Shown here: positions 1 through 6,367 of the stretch, one piece after another | Numbering within the stretch: the stretch's first letter is position 1 | Layout: each line of letters starts with the position of its first letter | Source: an uncultured Pseudomonadota bacterium | GTDB taxonomy: Bacteria; Pseudomonadota; Alphaproteobacteria; Rs-D84 | Assembly (NCBI GenBank): GCA_900313285.1 | Contig: OMQP01000025.1 | Coordinates: forward strand, 1-11,143 | Direction of reading: 5' to 3' | Length of the DNA: 11,143 nt | The notes under the pieces: generated by a model | Told to the model about the DNA's origin: nothing | Database searches by the model: none | What the model saw: only the letters and a program-made list of their open reading frames with translations | Position numbers and translations under genes: made by a program

Positions 1-11
1 AAAAATAACAA

Positions 12-40
12 AAGGGGGTCATAAAAAGACCCCTTTATTT
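12..40 (+). terminator. Rho-independent terminator at window start
   Basis: A hairpin pairs the G-rich arm at 12-20 with the C-rich arm at 28-36 (core GGGGTC/GACCCC) around a 7-base A-rich loop, and is followed by a T-rich tract. It probably ends a gene that lies before the window. A-rich sequence on the left flank means it could also work on the other strand. Confidence 0.7.
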
Positions 41-63
41 TATGCTTTTTTACCACCCCCCAT

Positions 64-76
64 TTGTGATATAATA
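64..76 (+). promoter_or_regulatory. Extended -10 promoter of the secreted repeat-protein gene
   Basis: TATAAT at 70-75 is preceded by TG one base upstream (67-68), giving a perfect extended -10 element. The -35 region is poor (T-rich, around 48-53), as is common with extended -10 promoters. Transcription should start near 82, leaving a leader of about 26 bases that holds the Shine-Dalgarno AAGGAAGGA (92-100) before the ATG at 108. Confidence 0.65.
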
Positions 77-107
77 GGAACAGATATATAAAAGGAAGGA
101 ACAATTC

Positions 108-889
108 ATGAAAAACATATTCTTAACATCTGCAATAATTGCAGTAATGTCATACCCGGCAATCGCATTGGACGCAAATAACCATATAGAACCAGGTTCA
201 GCAAACGATTGCGTTGAATCAACATTGGGTACGGCAACCGGTCCTGCAAATCTGGAAGCCGATTGGACTGCAAACACAATAAACCTGGAATGGTATAACG
301 AAGATACAAAATTAACTGTACCAACCACATCAAATACATGCAGATATGATGGACAAATAACATTACCATCAACCAACCCAACAAAAACAGGATATACATT
401 TCGTGGCTGGCAGGTACGTGTCGCACAATGTTTACCATCCGACTTTAATTATAATAACATAACAGAATCATCGCCATATGGCTATACCCGCTTAAACGGT
501 GAGTATGGAGATAAAGAAACCGATTACGGATTAACGGTTGGCAGTGGTGAATGGGCGGTTGATTATGGCGATGCCGGTGTAATCAAAGGCATGGCAAAAT
601 GCAGTGCGAAAAGCGGTAATCATAACGGTGGCACATGGAATAATAACGCCAGCAGTGAATGGAGTGCGAGTGAAAGTGAATTAACCAGTGCAAGCGGTGA
701 AACAAAATATTGTTGGTGTCAAATAACCGGAAAGATAAAAATTATTGTCCGGTTGCGTCGCCGTCTTGGGTGTTCAACGGCGGCCGCGGTTCCGCGTCTG
801 GTTGCGCGGCCAGCTGTGCGAGCTTCTGCGCCGGCTACGTCCGGGACCGCTCCGGCTTCCGTGCCGCGTTGTTCGGTCAGGTACAATAA
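108..889 (+). pseudogene. Secreted Cys-rich protein with GYTFRGW (InlB B-like) repeat; frameshifted near 731
   Basis: The gene starts at ATG 108 behind a strong Shine-Dalgarno. Residues 1-20 form a Sec signal peptide ending in AIA. Residues 84-101 (LPSTNPTKTGYTFRGW) match the Listeria-Bacteroides/InlB B-type repeat, a beta-rich extracellular motif. A Ser/Asn-rich linker follows, then YCWC at 201-204. The original frame is open to 1079, but after residue 208 it turns into Arg/Ala/Pro-rich low-complexity sequence and reads through a terminator. The -1 frame from 731 to 889 instead gives 52 sensible residues beginning KDKNYCPVASPSWVF, with CAASCASFC in the middle and FRAALFGQVQ at the end. The intact product would be about 260 residues. 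I infer a one-base loss (or a sequencing error); no canonical slippery heptamer is visible. The function is unknown, but secretion and possible disulfides suggest a surface or periplasmic role. Confidence 0.75.
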
Positions 890-909
890 TTATAAATATA
901 CAAAAAAAC

Positions 910-934
910 AACCGCCCGTTTGGGCGGTTTTTAT
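910..934. terminator. Bidirectional terminator between convergent units
   Basis: A perfect 8-bp stem (AACCGCCC at 910-917 with GGGCGGTT at 922-929) with a 4-base loop is flanked by a T-run on the right and an A-run (902-908) on the left. It can therefore stop plus-strand transcription from the gene ending at 889 and minus-strand transcription from the operon ending at 931. Its place right after 889 supports that position as the true end of the upstream gene. Confidence 0.88.
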
Positions 935-1137
935 TTCTTTGCAGATACGAATAATGCAAACAGCCATCCAACAACGGACCAACCAAATACCCATGATCCA
1001 ACACGGGAACGCATGCAATCGTATTTTTCTTTGCCATTGGCCGCCGCCAAATATGACGGTGTCAACACCAGGCATATAAAAATCAAAACCACAACTGCGT
1101 ATTTAATTCCCAATAAAATGCTGTTTGTCGTTATCAT
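931..1137 (-). CDS. Small two-helix membrane protein downstream of eno
   Basis: This 68-residue protein has two clear hydrophobic segments, about residues 8-31 and 47-65, joined by a short charged loop (NGKEKYDCMRSR), and it ends in a Lys pair. That is the pattern of a helical-hairpin inner-membrane protein. The ATG lies only 4 bases after the eno stop codon, with a GGAAT Shine-Dalgarno candidate inside the last eno codons, so it is probably the last gene of the lptC-lptB-eno operon. Its stop abuts the bidirectional terminator at 910-929. Plus-strand frames over the same bases lack both a start signal and a sensible protein. I do not recognise the family. Confidence that it is real rests on the membrane pattern and operon spacing. 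Confidence 0.65.
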   Translation of the reverse strand: MITTNSILLGIKYAVVVLIFICLVLTPSYLAAANGKEKYDCMRSRVGSWVFGWSVVGWLFALFVSAKK

Positions 1138-1141
1138 TTAA

Positions 1142-2404
1142 TTAAATTCCATATTTCGCTTTATCACCCAATTCTTCGTCAATGCGAATTAATTGGTTGT
1201 ATTTTGCCATGCGGTCCGTGCGTGACATTGAACCCGTTTTAATTTGTCCCGCATTTGTCGCAACCGCCAAATCTGCAATCGTTGTGTCTTCGGTTTCACC
1301 ACTGCGGTGTGATACGATAACACCATAATTTGATTCTTGGGCCATTTTGATTGCTGTCAATGTTTCGGTCAATGAACCAATTTGGTTTACTTTGATAAGT
1401 ATGGCATTGGCACACGCATTGTCAATTCCTTTTTTCAAACGAATCGGGTTCGTGACAAATAAATCATCACCAACCAACTGGCATTTGTTCCCAATGGTTT
1501 CTGTCAATTTTTTCCACGCGTCCCAATCTTCTTCCTGTAATGCGTCTTCGATTGAAATAACAGGATATTTTGAAATCAAATCTTCATAGAATTTAATCAT
1601 TTCATCACTTGTCAAAGATTGTCCTTCGAAATGATAAATGCCGTTTTCATAAAATTCAGATGATGCAACGTCCAAACCAATGGATACCTGGGTTCCTGGT
1701 TCGTATCCTGCAGCACGAATCGCCATGACAATGGTATCTAATGCTTCGGCACATGTGTTAAAGTTTGGTGCAAATCCACCTTCGTCACCAACGTTTGTTG
1801 AATGATTTGATTTTTTCAAAATAGATTTCAAATTATGAAAAATTTCAGCACCCATACGAATCGCTTCGATTTCGTCTTTTGCTCCATTTGGAATAATCAT
1901 AAATTCTTGTGCGTCCAGACCATTATCTGCATGTTTTCCACCGTTGATGATATTCATCATTGGACGTGGTAATACGCATGGGTTTGGATTGCCAAAAATA
2001 TTTGCAATGTGTTTATATAATGGAATGTGTTTTGCATTTGCAACTGCATGCGCAACCGCCAAAGATACAGACAATATTGCGTTTGCACCCAATTTTTCTT
2101 TGTTTGGTGTGCCATCCAATTCCAACATTTTGTTATCTATTTCACTTTGGTTTTCTGCATCCATACCAATGACAGCCGGAGCGATAATTTCATTAACATT
2201 TTTGACTGCTGTGAAAACGGCTTTGCCCATATATGTGTTGCCGCCATCTCTTAATTCCAATGCTTCAAAAGAACCTGTTGATGCGCCCGATGGAACAGAA
2301 GCACGACCAAACGAACCGTCTTGTAATGTGATTTCGCATTCAACTGTTGGATTGCCACGTGAATCCATAATTTGACGCGCATGAACTTTATCGATAACAA
2401 ACAT
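1142..2404 (-). CDS. eno: Enolase (phosphopyruvate hydratase)
   Basis: Enolase interconverts 2-phosphoglycerate and phosphoenolpyruvate in cytosolic glycolysis, using Mg2+. The 420-residue length is normal for the bacterial enzyme. The N-terminal domain has DSRGNPTVE (14-22) and the substrate-loop motif SGASTGSFEALELRD (39-53). The barrel has QEF with E167, NVGDEGGFAPN with catalytic E208, metal ligands D245 (GLDVASSE), E286 (SIEDAL) and D313 (GDDLFVTN), catalytic K338 (LIKVNQIG), SHRSGETED (365-373) and KTGSMSR with K389. All key residues are present. The start at 2404 follows a strong AAGGGGG Shine-Dalgarno. The upstream lptB gene ends only 47 bases before it and no separate promoter is evident, so eno is probably co-transcribed with lptC-lptB. 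Confidence 0.98.
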   Translation of the reverse strand: MFVIDKVHARQIMDSRGNPTVECEITLQDGSFGRASVPSGASTGSFEALELRDGGNTYMGKAVFTAVKNVNEIIAPAVIGMDAENQSEIDNKMLELDGTPNKEKLGANAILSVSLAVAHAVANAKHIPLYKHIANIFGNPNPCVLPRPMMNIINGGKHADNGLDAQEFMIIPNGAKDEIEAIRMGAEIFHNLKSILKKSNHSTNVGDEGGFAPNFNTCAEALDTIVMAIRAAGYEPGTQVSIGLDVASSEFYENGIYHFEGQSLTSDEMIKFYEDLISKYPVISIEDALQEEDWDAWKKLTETIGNKCQLVGDDLFVTNPIRLKKGIDNACANAILIKVNQIGSLTETLTAIKMAQESNYGVIVSHRSGETEDTTIADLAVATNAGQIKTGSMSRTDRMAKYNQLIRIDEELGDKAKYGI

Positions 2405-2451
2405 ATTTTCCCCCTTGTGTTATTCAATATTTTTGTTTGAAAAAAGATTTT

Positions 2452-3183
2452 TTACATAGTGAAATTTTCGCCCAAATATACTTTTTTAACCATTTCATCT
2501 TGGACGATTTCATCGGATGTGCCGTGTTTTAGAATTTTCCCGTCATGTAAAACATAACTGCGGTCAGTAATGCCCAATGTTTCACGAACATTATGGTCGG
2601 TGATAATAACACCCAATCCACGATTTTTTAATTGGGATACCATTTCACGAATTTCATTAACTGCAATAGGATCAATACCAGCAAAAGGTTCGTCCAACAA
2701 TATGAATTTAGGATCGTTTGCCAATGCACGTGCGATTTCAACACGACGTCTTTCACCACCGGATAATGCAGTTGCAGGACTTTTTCTTAAAAATTCAATC
2801 GAAAATTCACGAAGCAGGGCATCTAATTTTTCCTGACGCTTTTTGCGATTCGGTTCAACAATTTCAAGAACTGACATAATGTTGTCTTCAACAGATAAAC
2901 CACGGAATACACTGTTTTCCTGGGGCAAATAACCGATGTGCAAACGTGAACGTTGATAAAATGGTAAATGGGTTATATCCTGGGAATTCAAAAATATTTG
3001 TCCGCCCGATGCCGCCAACTGTCCAGTGATACAATAAAACGCTGTTGTTTTTCCGGCACCGTTTGGTCCCAAAAGACCAACAGATTCACCCTGGTTTGCA
3101 ATCATAGAGATATCACGTAATACAACACGTTTCCCATAATTTTTCGATAAATGTTCAACACGTAATACTGATTTTTTTATCAT
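2452..3183 (-). CDS. lptB: LPS export ABC transporter ATP-binding protein LptB
   Basis: LptB is the cytoplasmic ATPase of the LptB2FGC complex, which extracts lipopolysaccharide from the inner membrane and drives it towards the outer membrane. In 243 residues it shows Walker A GPNGAGKT (39-46), the Q-loop glutamine Q88 (YLPQEN), the ABC signature LSGGERRR (140-147), Walker B ILLDEPFAGIDP (161-172) and the H-loop H197 (ITDHNV). The segment GLLGPNGAGKTTAFYCITG and the end VYLGENF are characteristic of LptB rather than of generic importer ATPases. The start codon overlaps the lptC stop (ATGA, 4-base overlap), which implies translational coupling and strengthens the assignment. LptF and LptG must be encoded elsewhere. 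Confidence 0.96.
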   Translation of the reverse strand: MIKKSVLRVEHLSKNYGKRVVLRDISMIANQGESVGLLGPNGAGKTTAFYCITGQLAASGGQIFLNSQDITHLPFYQRSRLHIGYLPQENSVFRGLSVEDNIMSVLEIVEPNRKKRQEKLDALLREFSIEFLRKSPATALSGGERRRVEIARALANDPKFILLDEPFAGIDPIAVNEIREMVSQLKNRGLGVIITDHNVRETLGITDRSYVLHDGKILKHGTSDEIVQDEMVKKVYLGENFTM

Positions 3184-3659
3184 AGTTTTATCACCATTTC
3201 ATCTGTTAATATTTTATCACCGTTGCTGGAATCAACACGCACATTTTTATAAAGATTCAAAACTTTTTCTTTGTGGTTAAATTGACCAGTTTTTGCAGAT
3301 ACTTTATCTGTCACTTTGCCTTTATCTGTTGAACGTGTGATTACACCATGTGGTTCTTCAAGATATACAATGTCCGGTTTACCAAATTTTTGATACCCTG
3401 TTTGTGCGCGTATTTTAAAAGGATTTCCATCTTTATCAGTGCCAACAAATTCTGCATTTGTGATTTTAAATTGGTTTGTTGCGACATCATGCATGTTTAT
3501 TGCGGTAATCGGTGTCCATAATATTTGTTTCGTAAATAATGATGCTGCAACCAAAACAGCAACCATAACCAATCCCCATCCAGTAAAGAAAAACTGCCAT
3601 AAACGGGTCAACCGCTTGTGTTTCGATATAATTATAAAATTACGATTACTTTGTTGCAT
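3180..3659 (-). CDS. lptC: LptC-like LPS export membrane protein, short C-terminus
   Basis: LptC is a single-span inner-membrane protein whose periplasmic beta-jellyroll receives LPS from LptB2FG and passes it to LptA. Here residues 1-21 are basic, 22-43 form one membrane helix, and the periplasmic part carries LptC/OstA-type beta-strand sequence: FKITNAEFVGTDKDGNPFKIRA (64-85), then KTGQFNHKEKVLNLYKNVRV (123-142) and ILTDEM (150-155). The gene overlaps lptB by 4 bases, the usual LptC-LptB association. At 159 residues it stops soon after the strand where E. coli LptC (191 residues) has about 45 more, so the last strands of the jellyroll appear to be missing. No lptA lies between lptC and lptB, where many alphaproteobacteria have it. 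No Shine-Dalgarno is visible before the ATG at 3659. Confidence 0.87.
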   Translation of the reverse strand: MQQSNRNFIIISKHKRLTRLWQFFFTGWGLVMVAVLVAASLFTKQILWTPITAINMHDVATNQFKITNAEFVGTDKDGNPFKIRAQTGYQKFGKPDIVYLEEPHGVITRSTDKGKVTDKVSAKTGQFNHKEKVLNLYKNVRVDSSNGDKILTDEMVIKL

Positions 3660-3665
3660 ATGGCT

Positions 3666-3694
3666 AGTTTAATATTTTGTAAATAAAAATGCAA
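3666..3694 (-). promoter_or_regulatory. Candidate promoter of the lptC-lptB-eno operon
   Basis: On the minus strand TTGCAT (3689-3694) and TAAACT (3666-3671) are separated by 17 bases. The -10 is a modest match (4 of 6). Transcription would start at about the A of the lptC ATG (3659), which would make the message leaderless and would fit the lack of a Shine-Dalgarno. This is inference from position only. Confidence 0.4.
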
Positions 3695-3718
3695 TTTTAT
3701 ATTTATATAATGTTTTTT

Positions 3719-3731
3719 TTGTGATATAATA
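3719..3731 (+). promoter_or_regulatory. Extended -10 promoter of the 3745 gene
   Basis: TATAAT at 3725-3730 has TG one base upstream (3722-3723). The 14-base string TTTGTGATATAATA is identical to that before the first gene of the window. The predicted start near 3737 leaves a leader of only about 8 bases (AAGAGAGA) before the ATG. Confidence 0.6.
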
Positions 3732-3744
3732 ACACAAAGAGAGA

Positions 3745-4530
3745 ATGAAAAAATCTGTATTCATTTTTGCTGTCGTCGCGTGTTTTGCGTCTTCTTTGGC
3801 GCAGGGTGCTGTTACTATTAAAAAAGCAGCTGCTGTAAAAACGCAAAAGGCGGAACCGTTATCTTCTGTGTCCAGTTTGGCACCAACTGTTCTTGGTTTG
3901 GTCCAGGGGGTTCAGGCGTTAAAGGTTCAACAACAACAATTAACCGCGGAATGCGCACCAACGTCTGATGAATTAAGAACAGTTAATGATTTGGTCAAAG
4001 AATGGGCAAAAATAGGCGATACATATGCCGAAAATGCAATCTATGGTTTGGGTGAATCAGATTGTACCGGCAGTTACCAATCAACTATACAAGATTTTGA
4101 CGATGACGAAGCATGTTATGAAGTATTCAAATCAGAATCTGATAAAGGTATGGTTTGGGAAGGCTTTCCAAAAGCCAGTTCTGCAAAAAAATGTGACGTA
4201 AATAATAAAAATTGCGTCAATGTATCTAATATTTATGATGTTTTTGCAAAGATACCTTTCAGTGATGAAGATTACACGATATCAGAAGCAAAAAAAATTG
4301 CCGCTTTAAAAGAAAAATCTGTTAAGTGTGCACCTGCAAAAATCAAAGCAGCCAAACGTGAATTGTATGGTGGTTTCTTGACCCAGACATTGGGCAGTAT
4401 TGGTCAAACTTCCGGCGCTGCTGGGACCGCTTCAGTTTTGGATGCCGTATCTGCAATGGGTGGATCAAGTGATATTAAATCTATGTTGCCATCGCTTGGA
4501 CAAATGGCTTTGCAGGGTTTAGATAAATAA
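3745..4530 (+). CDS. Secreted protein of unknown function
   Basis: I do not recognise this 261-residue protein. Residues 1-22 are a Sec signal peptide (MKKSVFIFAVVACFASSLAQGA, cleavage near residues 21-23), so it should be periplasmic or surface-exposed. The mature part starts with a Lys/Ala-rich stretch, then a likely helix at about 47-68 (LGLVQGVQALKVQQQQL), then an acidic central region with the cysteines SDC, EAC, KKC and NC. With CAP motifs before and after this region the mature chain has six cysteines, an even number that could form disulfides. The C-terminal 60 residues are Gly/Ser/Ala-rich and weakly amphipathic (GGFLTQTLGSIGQTSGAAG). The start fits: an AGAGAG ribosome-binding candidate and an extended -10 promoter lie immediately before it. 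It is divergent from lptC and followed by a separately promoted OmpA-type lipoprotein gene. Confidence 0.85.
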   Translation: MKKSVFIFAVVACFASSLAQGAVTIKKAAAVKTQKAEPLSSVSSLAPTVLGLVQGVQALKVQQQQLTAECAPTSDELRTVNDLVKEWAKIGDTYAENAIYGLGESDCTGSYQSTIQDFDDDEACYEVFKSESDKGMVWEGFPKASSAKKCDVNNKNCVNVSNIYDVFAKIPFSDEDYTISEAKKIAALKEKSVKCAPAKIKAAKRELYGGFLTQTLGSIGQTSGAAGTASVLDAVSAMGGSSDIKSMLPSLGQMALQGLDK

Positions 4531-4578
4531 TTTTATAAAAAAAATCTAAAAAATATCATTTTTTTGTTGCTTTTTTGC

Positions 4579-4608
4579 TTTACTCAAATATGTAAAATTT
4601 GTTATAAT
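4579..4608 (+). promoter_or_regulatory. Promoter of the OmpA-family lipoprotein gene
   Basis: TATAAT at 4603-4608 has an extended TG at 4600-4601. A TTTACT -35 candidate lies at 4579-4584, with an 18-base spacer. The start near 4615 gives a leader of about 27 bases containing AAGGAAAGGA (4625-4634), a strong Shine-Dalgarno 7 bases before the ATG at 4642. Confidence 0.65.
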
Positions 4609-4641
4609 TAACATAATCTTAATAAAGGAAAGGAATCTGAT

Positions 4642-5997
4642 ATGAAAAAACGTTATATATCTTTGTTGTCTTTGGTTGCAGCAATATCTTTGGTTGGTTG
4701 TGCAGGAACAGAAAATGAAAATGTTTCTTATGATACACCAACTGTGGATTATATCGAAGGTTTGAATGTTGAAAATGCACCGCACCAGGATTCCTTTTTG
4801 AACCAGTTGGCAATGAACTATCGTTCATACGCGGTATATAACGCGCATACCAGCGGATATCCAGATATTGCAGAATTGTTTGCTCAAAAAGCAGTCAGTG
4901 CTTTTTCTGGAGAAACACCTTTCCCTGAAAATTTAGATTCTTGGCAAATTCGTGACGATGCAGAAAGATTTGAAATTTATTCCGCATATAATGATTTGAT
5001 TGAAGAATTAAAAAGCGATGCTGCAGATGTGCAACCACAACTTGCAGCAGAAGCCCAGGCAAAATTTGATTGTTGGATTTCTGCCGCTGCCAGTGGACAA
5101 AATGCTACGGCCCAAGAATGCAGAAATCGTTTTGTTACAACAATACAAACATTGAAAGATTGCGAAAATGGAAAAGTTGTCGCCCCAACACATGTAAAAT
5201 CTGAAAATGTTGCACCAAAAGTAGAAGAACAATATTATCCGCAAACACGTCGTTTGAATGCAATGGCTGGGGCTGCACGTTCTCGCGAAGGTGTGGTGAT
5301 TGTTAATAATGTTAATATTCCATCTAATTTAATACAACCGGTTGCAGTGCCACAACAACCACAACAACCAATGGTATTTAATCAAAATATCTATGGCGGA
5401 ACAGAAAACACAGAAGGTGTCGATTTAAGCGATGAATATGTGACTCGTGATGAATTTATTGACATGATGATGGCAATGCGCGCTGAATTGGCGGCTATAA
5501 ATGCTCGTTTGGATGAAATGGGAAATGGCGAAAAGACAGTTATCAAAGTTCAACAAATTCCATTAGAACCAAAACAACATGTTATGGAAGAAATATTTGA
5601 AGTTCACTTTGATTTCGATAAATCTAAAATTAAACCAGAATACGAAGACATCATCAGAAAATTGGCTGCAACAACCCAGGCAAATAAAAATGTAAAGGTA
5701 TCTGTGGTCGGTCATACTGATACTGCCGGATCCAGTTCTTATAATTATGCATTGGGCGGTCGTCGTGCAGAGGCAGTACAAAAAATGTTGATTGAATATG
5801 GAATCCCATCTTCACAGATTATCGCGGTATCTGCTGGTGAAGAAGATTTGAAAGTTCAAACTCCAAATAATACACCAAATGCAGAAAATCGTCGTGTTCG
5901 TGTTGTGAAAGAGGTTCATTACACAGAAGAACAAAAGGCGGCTCCAATTGTTGTAGAAGAATACAGCGAAACAGAAGAATGTTCTGATTGCGAATAA
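4642..5997 (+). CDS. OmpA-family peptidoglycan-binding lipoprotein
   Basis: The 451-residue protein begins with a lipoprotein signal peptide whose lipobox LVGC puts the lipidated cysteine at residue 20; alanine at +2 favours outer-membrane sorting. Residues 45-175 form an alpha-helical region with FDCW (142-145) and QEC (158-160), a pattern I associate with alphaproteobacterial OmpA-family lipoproteins. Residues 230-250 are a Gln/Pro-rich linker (VPQQPQQP), and 275-293 may form a short coiled coil. Residues 317-425 are the OmpA C-terminal domain: FEVHFDFDKSKI, VVGHTDTAG (355-363, with the meso-diaminopimelate-binding Asp), YALGGRRAEAV (369-379, with the conserved Arg) and NAENRRVRV. It should anchor the outer membrane to peptidoglycan. 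The usual LSxxRA motif reads LGGRRA. The tail beyond 426 is acidic and ends in a CSDC pair, which is unusual. It has its own promoter and Shine-Dalgarno. Confidence 0.93.
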   Translation: MKKRYISLLSLVAAISLVGCAGTENENVSYDTPTVDYIEGLNVENAPHQDSFLNQLAMNYRSYAVYNAHTSGYPDIAELFAQKAVSAFSGETPFPENLDSWQIRDDAERFEIYSAYNDLIEELKSDAADVQPQLAAEAQAKFDCWISAAASGQNATAQECRNRFVTTIQTLKDCENGKVVAPTHVKSENVAPKVEEQYYPQTRRLNAMAGAARSREGVVIVNNVNIPSNLIQPVAVPQQPQQPMVFNQNIYGGTENTEGVDLSDEYVTRDEFIDMMMAMRAELAAINARLDEMGNGEKTVIKVQQIPLEPKQHVMEEIFEVHFDFDKSKIKPEYEDIIRKLAATTQANKNVKVSVVGHTDTAGSSSYNYALGGRRAEAVQKMLIEYGIPSSQIIAVSAGEEDLKVQTPNNTPNAENRRVRVVKEVHYTEEQKAAPIVVEEYSETEECSDCE

Positions 5998-6035
5998 CAA
6001 CAAGATTGGGCAAATAAAAATATTGACAAATATAC

Positions 6036-6064
6036 TTGACAAAAAATATTTTTTGGTATATTAT
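6036..6064 (+). promoter_or_regulatory. Near-consensus sigma70-type promoter
   Basis: A perfect TTGACA (6036-6041) is followed after 17 bases by TATTAT (6059-6064). A second TTGACA lies 13 bases upstream at 6023-6028. Transcription should start near 6071 and run into the 45-residue gene at 6109. Confidence 0.8.
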
Positions 6065-6084
6065 GGTCACAAGTTGATAGAGAG

Positions 6085-6096
6085 ATGAAAGCGTAA
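6085..6096 (+). other. Three-codon leader ORF (Met-Lys-Ala-stop)
   Basis: Inside the leader of the 45-residue gene, ATG AAA GCG TAA follows an AGAGAG sequence like the one that precedes the gene at 3745. Its stop codon runs straight into the AAGG that serves as Shine-Dalgarno for the next start. It may be a regulatory mini-ORF or may occur by chance. Confidence 0.3.
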
Positions 6097-6108
6097 AAGG
6101 TTAAAAAA

Positions 6109-6246
6109 ATGGCTAAAACAGACTCTTTTAACAAAGCGGTAAAAGGCATGAAAATGGCTGAAGCCACTAAGAAAATGAATGTTGTTAATTTTGCTGCTGA
6201 ATTTAAAAAACGCGGAATAAATGTTGAAAATTCCGTTGTAAAATAG
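6109..6246 (+). CDS. 45-residue basic protein of unknown function
   Basis: This short frame begins MAKTDSFNKAVKGMKMAE and ends in VVK. It is lysine-rich, has no signal peptide or membrane segment, and is probably helical in its first two thirds, with AAEFKKRGI near the end. Three things support it as a real gene: a near-consensus promoter (6036-6064), an AAAGG Shine-Dalgarno 8 bases before the ATG, and a hairpin (6269-6287) just after the stop. The whole unit is a self-contained transcript between the OmpA-type lipoprotein gene and rho. I recognise no family. A small cytosolic nucleic-acid- or protein-binding function would suit the charge, but that is a guess. Confidence 0.7.
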   Translation: MAKTDSFNKAVKGMKMAEATKKMNVVNFAAEFKKRGINVENSVVK

Positions 6247-6268
6247 TGTATTTTTGTTACAGAGATGT

Positions 6269-6290
6269 GTGGTCCGGTTCGGACCACTTT
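6269..6290 (+). terminator. Terminator after the 45-residue gene
   Basis: GTGGTCCG (6269-6276) pairs perfectly with CGGACCAC (6280-6287) around a GTT loop. The following T-tract is short (TTTCGTT), so termination may be partial or Rho-assisted. Confidence 0.65.
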
Positions 6291-6304
6291 CGTTAAGCCC
6301 TTCC

Positions 6305-6333
6305 TTGACTTTTTATGGTTTTTTCGCTATAAT
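6305..6333 (+). promoter_or_regulatory. Consensus promoter of rho
   Basis: TTGACT (6305-6310) and a perfect TATAAT (6328-6333) are separated by 17 bases. Transcription should start near 6340. The in-frame ATG at 6336 would then lie at or before the transcript start, so it cannot be the rho start codon. Confidence 0.85.
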
Positions 6334-6344
6334 TAATGCAACAA

Positions 6345-6367
6345 AGCAACGAAATTCTTCGTTTGCT
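6345..6367 (+). promoter_or_regulatory. Hairpin in the rho leader
   Basis: AGCAACGAA (6345-6353) pairs with TTCGTTTGCT (6358-6367) around a 4-base loop, giving 9 base pairs with one bulged T. It sits near the 5' end of the predicted message and 8 bases before the AAAAGG Shine-Dalgarno. It may control translation or stability of rho mRNA. Autoregulation of rho through its leader is known in other bacteria, but not by this structure. Confidence 0.45.

Noticed and set aside
748..889. Variable region of a diversity-generating retroelement
   Set aside because: A GC-rich 3' end is suggestive, but there is no template repeat, reverse transcriptase or second copy in the window.
890..1079. Continuation of the first gene's open frame to 1079
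   Set aside because: It passes through a strong terminator, overlaps a better minus-strand gene and has no protein-like features; the end at 889 in the -1 frame is much more convincing.
4548..4566. A/T-only hairpin after the gene ending at 4530 as a terminator
   Set aside because: The stem AAAAAAT/ATTTTTT contains no G-C pair, so it would be too unstable for an intrinsic terminator, although the T-run could contribute.
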